Source of the DNA: Paragyromitra xinjiangensis
Lineage: Eukaryota > Ascomycota > Pezizomycetes > Pezizales > Discinaceae
NCBI GenBank assembly: GCA_038503065.1
Contig: JBCAMK010000014.1
Span: forward strand, 1,612,001 to 1,676,000
Length of the DNA stretch: 64,000 nt
Reading direction: 5' to 3'
Positions 1 through 10,602 of this stretch are shown one piece after another (position 1 is the stretch's first letter; each line of letters opens with the position of its first letter). Both the position numbers and the translations under genes were made by a program. The notes below the pieces were generated by a model. The model was not told the origin of the DNA. It saw only the letters and a program-made list of their open reading frames with translations, and did not search any database.

Positions 1-1683
1 CGAGATATCGGCTTTGTGGTCTAGAAGCTCTTCGGCCGCGGCGACATGACCTCCTGACGCCGCCAAATGTAGGGCTGTCCGCATATATTTATCCACGGCG
101 AGAATGTCAGCCTTGTAATCTAGCAGCTCTCGGACTACCCTGCGGTGCCCTGTTCCCGCCGCTAAGTGGAGTGCGGTCAATTGAAGTTTTCCCCCCACAG
201 CAGAGACATCAGCTTTATAGGCTAGCAACTCTTTAACTACCATGGCATGGCCTTCGAGCGCCGCTAGATGGAGCGCGGTCCACTGGCTCCCATCTATAGC
301 TGAAATTTCGGCCTTGTGGCCTAGTAGCTCCCGTACGACTACAAGATGCCCTTTTGACGCTGCAAGGTGAAGTGCGGTACGCTGGCTCTTATCTACCTCC
401 GAAACACTGGCTGCACGTTTCAGTAGAAACAAGACTACAGCGTGATGGCCGCTGGATGCCGCAGCATGAAGCGCTGTCCACCGATCCTTATCAAAAGTCG
501 AAATGTCGGCTCCATTGTCCACTAGATCTTTCACCACCGCAACGTGACCCGCGAATGCTGCTAAGTGGAGAGCGGTTTGCTGGTTTATATCGGTAGCTGA
601 GATGTTAGCTCCGCGGTGCCGCAACTTTAGGACCACTGAAGCATGGCCTTCAAATGCCGCCAGGTGGAGTGGCGTCAGCTGGTTTGCATCTACTATCGAA
701 GTATCGGCTTTGCGGTTTAATAGCTCTTGGACCACTTCATCATGGCCCATGGATGCTGCGAGGTGGAGTGGTGTTCGTTGGTCTTTATCCATAGCTAAGG
801 TGTCAGCTCCGTGATCTAATAACTTCTGGATCATTTCGACATGGCCCTTAGATGCTGCCAAGTGGAGTGCTGTCTGTTGACTTCTATCCACAGCTGAGAT
901 GTCGCCACCGTGATCCAGTAGCTCTTGAGCTACCATATCATGGCCTGCAAATGCTGCTAAATGAAGTGCTGTCCGTTGGTCTCTATCAACGGCCGATATG
1001 TCACCTTTGTGATTAAGTAACTCTCGAGCCGCTATAGTATGGCCTACTAATGCTGCTAAGTGGAGTGGTGTCCGTCGGCTTTTATCCACAGCTGAGACAT
1101 CAGCTTCATTGCTTATTAGATCCCGGATCACCATGGTATGACCGGCGGAGGCCGCCAGATGGAGAGCAGTCCTTTGAAATATATCAACAGCTGATACCTT
1201 ACTCTCGAATTGTAGTAATAGCGAAACCGCTGTACGATGACCCCCGAGCGCTGCTAAATGGAGTGCTGTCTGCTGGGTTTTATCTACCATTGAAACGTCG
1301 GTTCCAGCAATTAATAATGGCTTAACTGTCGACACATGACCCCCAGATGCTGCCAAGTGAAGTGCTGTCTGTTGGTTTTCATCCACCATTGAAACGTCGG
1401 CCCCGTCGTCTAGCAAAATCTTAACAGTCGAGAATTGACATTGGGATGCCGCTAAGTGAAGTGCCGTTCGTCCGGCTTTGTCGAGAACTAAGATATCTGC
1501 TCCCTCTCTTAGTAGTAGCTCTACTATCTCGTCTTCTCCGTACTCCGCCGCGTAGTGGAGTGCTGTCGAACCGTTTTCGTCTAAGGTTAGGATGTCCAGC
1601 CCCTTGTTGAGTAAGGTCTGTACTGCTTGAAGGTCGCCGGAACGGGCTGCCTCGTGAATTCCGACACTCTGGACACCCCCCAT
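1..1683 (-). CDS. Ankyrin-repeat protein, 3' end beyond the window
   Basis: The minus-strand frame is open from an ATG at 1683 to the first base of the window (561 codons, no stop), so the C-terminus lies outside. After about 10 residues it consists almost wholly of 33-residue ankyrin repeats. I count 16 copies of the T(A/P)LHxAA core, each followed by G-H-x2-V-V-x-x-L-L and a D-H-x-A-D-I-S-A-V-D-type loop. One repeat near 210 has a single extra residue (V-G-G-K). Ankyrin stacks are protein-interaction scaffolds; in filamentous fungi such arrays are often the C-terminal part of NACHT/NLR-like or orphan proteins. No effector domain is visible here, and the ATG leads directly into repeats, so an upstream exon cannot be excluded. 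The repeats are unusually uniform, suggesting recent expansion or homogenisation. Confidence is high for the fold, low for a specific role. Confidence 0.9.
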   Translation of the reverse strand, partial: MGGVQSVGIHEAARSGDLQAVQTLLNKGLDILTLDENGSTALHYAAEYGEDEIVELLLREGADILVLDKAGRTALHLAASQCQFSTVKILLDDGADVSMVDENQQTALHLAASGGHVSTVKPLLIAGTDVSMVDKTQQTALHLAALGGHRTAVSLLLQFESKVSAVDIFQRTALHLAASAGHTMVIRDLISNEADVSAVDKSRRTPLHLAALVGHTIAARELLNHKGDISAVDRDQRTALHLAAFAGHDMVAQELLDHGGDISAVDRSQQTALHLAASKGHVEMIQKLLDHGADTLAMDKDQRTPLHLAASMGHDEVVQELLNRKADTSIVDANQLTPLHLAAFEGHASVVLKLRHRGANISATDINQQTALHLAAFAGHVAVVKDLVDNGADISTFDKDRWTALHAAASSGHHAVVLFLLKRAASVSEVDKSQRTALHLAASKGHLVVVRELLGHKAEISAIDGSQWTALHLAALEGHAMVVKELLAYKADVSAVGGKLQLTALHLAAGTGHRRVVRELLDYKADILAVDKYMRTALHLAASGGHVAAAEELLDHKADIS

Positions 1684-2951
1684 TGCTTGAGCCCCAGGTG
1701 TAAATTGTATCGCAAGGGTGAGATAGAGTTTCTCTAGAGACGATTAACGATGGGTGATGATCGGGTTATACTTCTAGAGCTTGTTTTTTCGTTTAGGTGT
1801 GTTTAGAAAAATTAAGGTGAAGCTGAATACCTTGCCTCCGACCGAGGTGTTTACTTCCCCGCACTCTGTCCAATCCTCCGTTTTATTGGCAGTGATTGTA
1901 GCATGCACAGGAGTAATTATAATTAGGTAGCAACAGCTACACGTACGAGCCTCAAACCACCTCAGACAGCGAAATTCATGCTTGCCGATGGAGTAGAAGC
2001 ACTACCTTATTGCAGTCATTGAGGTGTGGTGGGTTTGAAGCTGACTGGCGAGCATCACCAAATTACTGGGCATATGCATTTATGTCCCGTATGCACGATC
2101 GGATATCTGATATGACAGGATTTCGGGACGTATGCCGAGGGGAATGTAGTGCGGAAGTTATGGCCAATGAATTTGTTACAGGGGCTAGCTACCTAGGTGG
2201 GAAGTGCTGAACGATAAGGTAACAGGATCAATGATCCAACCAACCACTAAGTTTCATTTGGTGTCTTTACACTGCCCAAACCCATGAGCGTTTCAAAGTA
2301 TCTAACGGCTGATATGAATAGCTTCGGAACGCTATAATGCTAAAGAAAACAACATATCGCTCGTGCAAAGAAATCACAGTTCATTCACGGTATAAGGGTT
2401 CACTCCAGACCAGAGTTTATAGAGTTAGTACCTTTGTAAAGCAGCTAAGCAATACTCGTAGATAGAAAATCGGATGACCAAAATACTCTTGTAGAGCGAT
2501 TACCTTTACAAGGCAAACTCCGTAGGGCAGTTGAACTGTGTATCGAACTAGCTAACGAAAACCAAATCACCTACTACAGGAATTCTGCTTCTCTACGACT
2601 CATTTCTTCTCTTACATCATGCTGGTACTTCCTTCCTGTGTCGACAGTGGGATTCATCACGTAGACCGTATGTTGTCGTTGATGGGTTTGGGCTTCAGCC
2701 GCATCCGTACAGGCAGCGACAAATATTGGAGTACCCACTTGTTCGCGGTGGGTCGGTTGCATATGACTACTCCTTAGCGTATACCTCAGCGTTGTCCCGT
2801 ATACAAAATCATAGTTGTAAGGCCTATCGTCGAGGGGGGCGTTCATCGGCCTCAGTCGCACTGGATTTTCGACATGAGATGAGTTTCGACCGTATGTATT
2901 TCTTATGATGAACTATATTTTAGAGTGGGTTAATGAAACTTAGATTTCTAA
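1684..2951. other. Intergenic, no gene recognised
   Basis: This is the space between the ankyrin gene (start 1683, reading left) and the stop of the next gene (2952, also reading left). It should hold the ankyrin promoter and the downstream gene's 3' end. Only short frames (95 codons or fewer) occur, with no family resemblance and no tRNA or repeat that I can see. Confidence 0.6.
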
Positions 2952-5193
2952 TTACGGTAACCTGGGGCTTACATCTTCTTCTTCCTCCGCTGGATCAAGC
3001 CACCAAGAACTGAGTCCGTCTGGACTCCACAGATCATGTTTCGTCCATGTCGCAGCAATAACAAGGCATCGCACTGCCGAAAGGTCCTCTGGAACACCTC
3101 GTTTCATTATCCGCTGTTGATCTCTAGAAAGATTGTACCAGTTCTCATTACGAATTGCCTCTTCCTTAACAATTCTTGTTGCAGCCCACCAGATAGCAAA
3201 AACGGAAGAAGACGTCCAGTAGGCAGCAGGTGAGACCGAGTAAAAACCATATGACCCCCTCCTCTGGACACCATCTAGCCGAAACGAAAGTAACAAATGA
3301 TTTGCCGGCGTACCATGATAAAATTCTACTGTTTCTGGTGTTTGCCAAGATGCTAATAGATCCGTACTGGCTACTTCTCCTAATGTTAAGGGAAGTCTAG
3401 GTTGATCTTGGAAGATGACACGGGACCCTCTAAGGTTATCTCCGGGTACACTCCAGCCGCCTGCATTGCCGCCACTGCCTCTGCCGCTACCGCTACCGCT
3501 ACCTCTTCCTCTTCCTCTGTCTCTTCCTCCACCTCTCCCACCTCTCCCATATCCTCCTGGGCTATAGCCACTACCACCACGTGCTGATCTTCTTTCCGAC
3601 CCCCTTTGCTCTTGACCACGATATCCACCATCTCCTCGCCCACTTCCTCGACTCGCTTCGCCTCCACTAGCACTGCGGACACCCTGAATGTCTTGATCCA
3701 AACCCCAACCTAAGTCGTCATTACTAATCCCCCCTCGTGTTATTTTTTGTGCTCCCTCGCGTCCCCCCAGCCCAGCACTCCGCCCTCCGCCGCTATATCT
3801 ACCAGTATCTTCACATCCTCGCTGTAGAACTAAATAATCGTCGCTATCGTTTTCATGTCCTCGATCTCGTCCGGTTCGTTCCTGAATCTCTAAAATGTCC
3901 CAATCAGAATCTTCAATTTCAATTTCATGCCTCACTCCACCTTCCTCAGACCCTCGTCCTCCCCTCTTCGCCCATCCCAGGTCATCATTAATTCCCTCTT
4001 CTCTGACCTTCTGTCCCGCTCCTTCAGCGTTCTCTTGATTAAGCATATACTTGCACCATTCCAAAAACCCCTCCTCCATAATTTTCCTACCACCCCTTGC
4101 AGCTACCCGGATAGGACCCCCCTGCAATATCTCCTTCGCCCAAAACTCTGCTCCCATCCTCACGATGAACCGCAAACCACCATGCCTCTCCGCAAACCTC
4201 TCGAGATACGACTGCAACGATCTACAAATACCCGAAGAAATCCCAGCACGGAAGAGGTGGGCGCAAATCTCGGAGAGAGTTTCTATGTGAGGCTTTCGGC
4301 CATCTTTTTCGATATTTTGACTTAGTTTTCGTAGAACGAGCTCGTCGATCGTGCGTGCCGAGTATTGATCGAACTTTCGTGAACCATTAGCATCAGAGGA
4401 GCGAGAATAGGAATTTGCTATGACTTACAGGGAGTTTCAACTTGAGGATGTCTTTGTCCACGCCATATAGGAGCCAAGGGTCGCATTTATGAAGCATTTC
4501 TTGGAACTCGGGTAGTGTTGGTGCGACTATAGTACCCCGAGGTTGAGTAATCTTCTGGAATGCATCAGGCGATTGCCGGATTTGGCGAAGAAATGTTATG
4601 AGTGCGGGTGTCAAATCATCGTCGCAATGAACAGCAGGGTTGTCTAGACCTAATCGCTCTAGGTCCGGCAGATCGGATGGCTCTCCGGAAAGAATGCGGG
4701 TTTCCCACTCCAGGCTTATATACTCTCTCTATCGTTGGCAGTATTAGTACAGTACACTCACCCTAGAATACCTCTTATAGGAATATTTTTAGTGTAGCAC
4801 TCCTGTTGGCAGTATTAGTACAGTACACTCGCCTTATAAGAATATTTCTGCATCCCCGGTCTCGACGGTATTCTTTAGAGCGGTTGTACTATATTAATAT
4901 TTGCGTCGAGACAGGAGCTAGGACTGCATCAAAATCGATTCGGGGCTCGTACCGCTGTGATTTTTCGAGGAGTAGAAAATTTATACACATCAGATACTTT
5001 CTAAGTCCAAGAGAATGTTAGCCGGTATGTGTTGAGGTTACGACCCCCAGATAGATTTATTTCCTGAGCTTACCTCAATTTCTAGATCTTTATAGTTTGG
5101 AAAGAGATGAAGAAGGCGTTCTTTCAGGACCTCCTCCTTCCTATTTGTGCTAGGAATAACGTATTTCTCCTGCGCGATATTTATCTTTTCCAT
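2952..5193 (-). CDS. RG-rich protein with possible ADP-ribosyltransferase-like C-terminal domain
   Basis: Four-exon model, all junctions in phase 0: 5193-5074, 5000-4953, 4728-4429, 4373-2952, giving 629 residues. Introns begin GTAAGC, GTACGA and GTAAGT and end TAG, TAG and AAG; branch-like GCTAAC, TACTAAT and GCTAAT lie upstream of the acceptors. The ATG at 5193 is the first in frame. The N-terminal ~280 residues are helical and charged. Residues ~280-400 are acidic/glycine-rich with a repeated NDDLGW motif, and ~400-470 form an RGG/GRG/GSGSG tract typical of RNA-binding low-complexity regions. Residues ~505-600 contain FYHGT, then 20-odd residues on G-x-Y-G-F-Y-S-V-S-P followed by an F-A-I-W-W-A helix, resembling the H..Y layout of DUF3990-type ADP-ribosyltransferase folds. 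The intron 2 model is the weakest part. Enzymatic activity is inference only; no family was confirmed. Confidence 0.6.
4734..4870. repeat. Tandem duplication inside an intron, with branch-point motif in both copies
   Basis: A 26-bp sequence containing the branch-like TACTAATAC (minus strand) occurs identically at 4734-4759 and 4805-4830, 71 bp apart. Flanking bases (CTTATAAGAATATT-like) are partly duplicated too. Both copies fall inside the proposed second intron of the RG-rich gene, and only the copy nearer the exon is placed to serve the proposed TAG acceptor at 4729-4731. Confidence 0.75.
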
Positions 5194-7625
5194 GGTGTAG
5201 CTCTACCGTGAGACTTATGGGTTGTGACTCACGGCAGCGAGTTCTGAAGTTCTTGTAGTGAGTATTGAACCCCTGTTGTGTTAGTGAGAAAGAGACTTGT
5301 TATTCTGAATAAAGAATCAACCAACTGCTGGGTCCTCCCCCTATTTATGATCCAGGAAACCTCCTGACATGATACTATTACTTCCCTCATACACTATTGG
5401 GCACCTTCAATGGTTATCCTGTCACATTTATCCTGTTCGATCCGGCCGGCCATACTCCGATCACATGGCGAACATAGCATCACTTTGTCACACTTCAGCA
5501 AGTGGTAATTTTTCAGGGCACCGTAAAATCTCAAAAGTAACGAGCGGGTCTGGACTAGGCTGAGCTCGGAAAACGGAATGCACACCATACAATGCGGGGC
5601 TCAACGTATTGTGATGCGAAGTCCAAAATCCAGCACCCCCGAGCGGGGTAAAACAAGATGCCGTAGCCTGCGTCAGGATCGGGATCTACTCCTCGGGGAT
5701 AAACAACGGACGGATTCCGCCGAATCGAAGCAATAGGCCACTTAAGATCGCAGTCAGCCTTGGCCTATTAACAAATCGCGCCTGCTATGCAGCAGCATTT
5801 CTCGGCAGCCAATCTAGGCGTGGCTGCCTGAACTTCGGATTACTAAGCGTCAAAGTAAGAGGGTTTCCCTTTGTTTCCTGAATGCAGATTCTAAAAGCCA
5901 CAACCCCTCGTGGGTGTGACAAATTTGTCAGCGGGGTGCGAGATTCTCGTGGGGTGTCAAATCATAGGGTATCACTCGATGGGCATTACGATCGCTGTGT
6001 TGTAAGGGAGCACGTAGGGAGGAATAGAAGACTTGATCGCTTGCTTGCTAGGTGGGCATACGGCCCCTATCTAAATAGCTCTCTCGGGTGCCTGTCTCTC
6101 AATCATTTCCGACTCCGAAGGGCCAAGCCCCGTATTAGGAAGCATCTCCAACACGCTGTGTTATAATATTGGGGCACGTAGAAAGGAATAGAAGGCTCGA
6201 TTGCGTGCTAGAGGTGGGCGGTACGACTTCTATTTAAATAGCTCCCTCGGGTGTCCGAGTGCTCGTGTGTTCAGGTGCCTGTCTCTCAATCATTTCCGAC
6301 CCGAAGCCACGTCCCGTATTAGGAGGCATCTCCAACACGCTGTCAAATAGGCTTTCTAATCGGGTATCTGTAGTAGACTCTAGCGAAGAGTAGTCCAACG
6401 TAAAGTTAACTGAACACGGTTGATAAGAAAGGTTCCCTCAGCAAGGTTCAGCTTTACCGGACTGTGGGTGCTGCCATAACCCGAAACGAGAACAAGACAC
6501 GAATCAGGGTAAGTTGTCTGCTGCCCTTTGACGCACCAATTAGTGTGTATTTCGACTAATAGTCATGGTAGCGACTGCTGATTAGAACGGGCAAAACTCC
6601 ACCCTATCCAACGATTCCCTGGTCCACCTGACAAGCTCCGAACGTGGACCATCTCTATACCCTCAAGTTGATAGATTCATCATGCCCGCAGTCCTAAGTG
6701 AAGACCCAGATCTCAAACGAGCAATATATAATGCGTCAAGAAGCAGCTTCTCATTCGGCGCTCTCAGGATAATCGCCTGCGCTCGCTAACCGAAGGATGT
6801 CCAAGCATTTATAAAATCGAGGCTAGAGTACCAGAGTTGTGTTGTAATGTTAAGGATTCGTGTAGTAAGTAGTAGTAAGAAATCTCTTGACGTTAGCACT
6901 CGCCCCTCGTATGCAGAATTTGGCGGATTACTAGTCAGCGACCAAGCTAAGACGTTTGGGCCCGCCACTGTACTCCTATCCAATGCCATTGGAAGAATCA
7001 CTGGCTGTCAGCCATGGGACGGTGAGTATCTGATTATAAATAAACGAGATCCATATCGGGAAGTTCCCTAGAGTTTTTGGAAATATTTTGTGAGTCTCGT
7101 CGTTTGTAAATAATGCTATAGCACTGTTGAATCCTTATCTTACTATCGTAATATTTCATCTTCGATTTAGATTCTCCTGGATGAGAGCTGCAGATATTCA
7201 GCCTTAGCAGAAATAGAAAGCGGAGATGCAGCTGATGATAGAACGTATATTGAGTGATGGAGGAAGAGATTGATGGGGATGTTGTTGAGTGTGGTGTTGT
7301 GGGAGGAGGGGTTTAAATAGCACTCAAGGGAAATTGGCCGAAAATGGAATGATCCAGGAACGCCAAGTGTGCGGCTCCGCAATACCAATGTCTGAATTGA
7401 GCCACCTATCGAAAGGATTCTCTTTCTACAAGATTTCCCTATCACTCTCACTCCTCTATCCACCTTATAATACGCCTCAAGTTCTATAATTCGTTCTTAT
7501 CAAACGTATAAACACGATATGACCCCCACGCACTAGCGCCGCCAAGAATGCGGCTCTGTCAATCTAACCTTAGTCTAACGACAGCTCATCCCAACGCTCC
7601 AATTCCAGCTCTCCTCTAACCTTCA
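5194..7625. other. Divergent intergenic region with a tandem duplication
   Basis: The region separates the leftward RG-rich gene from the rightward E2-like gene and must contain both promoters. Apart from the tandem duplication at 5993-6343, I see only short frames without recognisable products. A TATTTAAA box (7312-7319, minus orientation) lies beside a short leftward frame, but no gene could be supported. Confidence 0.5.
5993..6343. repeat. Two-copy tandem duplication, about 160-190 bp units
   Basis: Copy 1 (about 5993-6153) and copy 2 (about 6154-6343) share GCACGTAG..GGAATAGAAG, a TAAATAGCTC stretch, CTCGGGTG, TGTCTCTCAATCATTTCC and the end CATCTCCAACACGCTGT. Copy 2 has roughly 25 extra bases in the middle. 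The copies have diverged by substitutions, so this is not a recent duplication. No coding potential was recognised. Confidence 0.8.
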
Positions 7626-8519
7626 ATGCCTCGCCCAGCTATCTCGTCTACCCCCGCTGCACGCCGTCAGAATCTACTAGTAGAATTGTATAAGCCCCTC
7701 CCCATTCCCCCCACTCCCACCTCCATCCCACCCCCACCCTAGCTGACGTCTCTCCAGCGCAAGCCTAAAACATGCAGCACCCCCCGGAATCTACATGTCC
7801 CTCTCACCCAACGACCCCATGACCTGGTGGGGTGTAATCTTCGTACGAAAAGGTCTCTCCACCCCCCTTCCCACCTCCACCCCAGCTAACACCCCCCAGG
7901 ACCCTACCGCGGCGGAATCTTCAAATTCACAATCAACTTCCCAGAACGCTACCCTTCAACCGCCCCCACAATAACCTTCCACACCTCAATCTACCACCCT
8001 CTCATCGCACCACACACCCCATCCTCCATCATCCCCGGCGCATTCTCCCTCCGCCATGGATTCCCACACTGGTTCACCGACCCCTCTGTGTCCGTGGAAC
8101 CAACAACCCTAGACATCCTCGAGTACCTCAAAGCCACCCTCTCCGACCACCGCACGCTCGACGCGATCCCGCTGGCTGCGGCTGAGAACCCAGCAGCGTG
8201 GAAAGCGTGGAGTTCGGAAGCACACGGGGGTACAGGGGGATGGGATGAACGGGTTAAGGTAGCGGTGGAGGCGAGTGGTAGCGAAGGCGCTTTATATGGT
8301 AGTGGAGGAAGAGGCGGAGATGAGCCGGTAGGTTGTTTTCTTGTTGGTCGGGTTGGACTGGGTGTGTCGATGCTGCACAGACGGAAGTGGATTGCTGATC
8401 TACGGCATGGGGTTATGAATGAGCAGATTCGGTTCGTTGAGATGGATGAGGGGGTGGTAGAGGAGGTTAAGGTTTGGATTATGAGGGCGGTGGAGGAGAG
8501 GGGGGTGGTGGTGGATTGA
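7626..8519 (+). CDS. Ubiquitin-conjugating E2-like protein (AKTIP/FTS-type variant, no catalytic Cys)
   Basis: Three exons, 7626-7687, 7758-7852 and 7900-8519, give 258 residues. Introns of 70 and 47 bp have branch sites GCTGAC and GCTAAC just before CAG acceptors, and the total length stays in frame. The UBC fold is recognisable: an N-terminal helix R-R-Q-N-L-L-V-E-F, the strand G-I-Y-M-S-L-S-P, W-W-G-V-I-F-V-R-K-G-P-Y-x-G-G, then F-P-E-R-Y-P-S-T-A-P-T-I-T-F (the E2 'YPxxPP' turn) and Y-H-P in place of HPN. No cysteine follows at the active-site position, as in AKTIP/FTS and other inactive E2 variants. Known animal and Aspergillus FTS proteins act with Hook and FHIP in dynein-linked endosome transport; whether this protein does so is inference. 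The C-terminal ~100 residues are glycine- and charge-rich. Confidence 0.8.
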
Positions 8520-9765
8520 GGGGGTTGATACGGGGTGTTGTGTTTTGTTGGGTTCTTGCTTGTGCGCTTCTTGGATTTTGTTTTATAGAGATATCTATGC
8601 TACTTTACAGTTACATACGTGTTCAGTCATAGAACGATGAGAATGAGCCATCCCGTCCGCTCTGGCATATCCAAGCATCGTATCGCCTGGTTAGTACTGC
8701 AGTGGGTGACCATGTGGGAATCCCAGGTACTGAACTCTTTTTTATTTTTTTGTCTAGGAAATATGATGTTGACTGCGGTCTTGGTAAATACGATGCTTAC
8801 TGCGCTATACATGGTCACAAGGTTATTAAAGCAAGAGATCGGGGTAGCTGTGCCATAAATTCAACTAATGTACTTAGGGTTAGGGTTTTGATTTTCCTTT
8901 CTGAGATGTACATTTGAGCCTTAGGGCACTCGAAAAAGGGTATATGTTCAAACATACGAGAATGATAACGCGATCATTAAAGAACCCAATAAAAAATGAA
9001 AGGAAATTCGGTATTAACCCTGAGAAACGGTTGCATCAAATTGGAGAAATGGGCTTTACTAGAAATAGTAATAATTCTAGCAGGCCCTAGCTTAATCCTA
9101 TCCAAAGCCTAGCGAGCCACAGACTACACAATCTTTCAACGACACCCGCAATCACGAGACATCACTCGTCAATAATTTTCTACACTACGGCATGAATCCC
9201 ATATTGAAACCGCTGTGCGGGATGCTGTTCTACGAAGCCGAGAGCTTTCTCTAGATGCACAATATCTCCTAGAGTGGGGGTGCCTGGGCCTAGGGACCTT
9301 CTATTTACTGAGTTCTGGTTAGTTCTCTCTACTGGGTGTGGCTCTGTGTTGCTGGGTTTATTGCGGGTTTTGCTGTGGAGCTGGAAGTAGATAGGGGAAG
9401 CCCATTGAAACTTTACTTTTTCTTAGTTTGGGTATTACGGGATTACATAATATGCCAGTCTCTGGGAGTTAAACATTCTCTAAATGTTTATCAATGTTTA
9501 CCAAATGTTTCACCACCCTCTCCCCAAACAATAACCCTAACTCCCATCCCTAAACCTGTTTTTCTCCTCACGCATTGCCAACGATGAACTTCTATCCCAC
9601 CAAAGTACCTTAGTGATACCAAAACCCCATACCAAACCCTTCTCCACAACAACCAACCTGCAGGACAGACCAACCAATCACAGCCCGCCACGGCTCCACC
9701 TCACCACCCACGATATCCGCATCCCCCAATCAAACCGCTCCACACACTACATCTCCAGCTTCACC
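8520..9765. other. Intergenic, no gene recognised
   Basis: Between two rightward genes. Frames of up to 83 codons occur but look incidental. A short TTAGGG-type stretch (TTAGGGTTAGGG, about 8875-8886) resembles the telobox seen in some fungal promoters and is too short to be a telomeric array. The 9700s probably form the 5' leader of the next gene. Confidence 0.5.
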
Positions 9766-10602
9766 ATGACATCAAGCCAAACCTCCTCGCGCTGGTCGCA
9801 CCAAAAACGAGGCGCTCGTCTATCCATGGTAGCGCACAAACTCCTCTGTGCCGAAGGCGACTGGCAGAAAGAGAAGAAGAGACTTAAGCGCGAGATTAAA
9901 CGGTTGCGGTCGGAGGTTGATTTGATGATTGAGTTGTATAATAATTCGCGACAGGAAGTGCAGGATATGGTGACGAGGTTGAAGGCTCAGCCGCCTCCGC
10001 CGGTGCCGAAACGAGGGGATGGGCGTGGGGACGATAAGCCGGTGATGTCGGAACATGTGGAATCGGTGTCGCAGGAGGATGAGGAGGCGAGGAGGAGGAA
10101 GTATAAGAAGGGGAAGGAAAAGGAGGATCATAGTGTTGAAGAGGCGGGGAGGTGGAAGCCGAGGAATCGAGCGTCTCATAGAGCGAACCCGAATTTAACG
10201 ATATCGGTGCCGTCGACAACGCCGATCTCGCCGACGACTCCGTCGGCGAGGTATAATCGAGGTGGTAAAGCGAGGTCGAAAGTGGGTGTGCATATTCGGG
10301 ATGATAGACATGGGAATGAGAAGGATAGGAAGTTTGCTGAGGGGATTGATAAATGTGCGCATAAATGGGATAGTATGGTGAGGAGTTTCTTTACGAGATT
10401 GGAGGAAATAGAGGCTGGTAATGAGGGGGAAATGTATGAAAATTATGTTGGTGAGGAAGGATGGGATTTTGGAGTGATTGAATGGGCGAAAACAGAAGGT
10501 ATAGAGTTAAATGACGTAGACAAAATGTGTTGGAAAGTACGTTACTTAGAGGGTTATAAATTGATCAGGGAGGGTAGAAGGGTGGTTTTGATCGAGACTT
10601 AA
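9766..10602 (+). CDS. Coiled-coil protein of unknown function
   Basis: Single-exon frame of 278 residues from an ATG at 9766 in good context (CACCATGAC). The frame is open upstream to 9613, but only from non-ATG codons. Residues ~25-70 form a strongly charged heptad-like helix (E-K-K-R-L-K-R-E-I-K-R-L-R-S-E-V), most likely a coiled coil. Residues ~80-190 are low-complexity, Pro/Lys/Arg/Ser-rich and probably disordered. The C-terminal ~80 residues are more ordered, with aromatic and acidic positions (W-D-F-G-V-I-E-W-A, M-C-W-K-V-R-Y-L-E-G-Y). No catalytic motif, signal peptide or membrane segment is visible, and I do not recognise the family. A structural or chromatin-associated role would be a guess. 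Confidence 0.7.
   Translation: MTSSQTSSRWSHQKRGARLSMVAHKLLCAEGDWQKEKKRLKREIKRLRSEVDLMIELYNNSRQEVQDMVTRLKAQPPPPVPKRGDGRGDDKPVMSEHVESVSQEDEEARRRKYKKGKEKEDHSVEEAGRWKPRNRASHRANPNLTISVPSTTPISPTTPSARYNRGGKARSKVGVHIRDDRHGNEKDRKFAEGIDKCAHKWDSMVRSFFTRLEEIEAGNEGEMYENYVGEEGWDFGVIEWAKTEGIELNDVDKMCWKVRYLEGYKLIREGRRVVLIET

Noticed and set aside
2574..2861. Minus-strand frame of 95 codons
   Set aside because: No family features, no good context, and overlapped by another frame of similar length; likely chance.
8875..8886. Telomere-like TTAGGGTTAGGG
   Set aside because: Only two units; similar short words occur near other genes and fit promoter teloboxes rather than a telomere.
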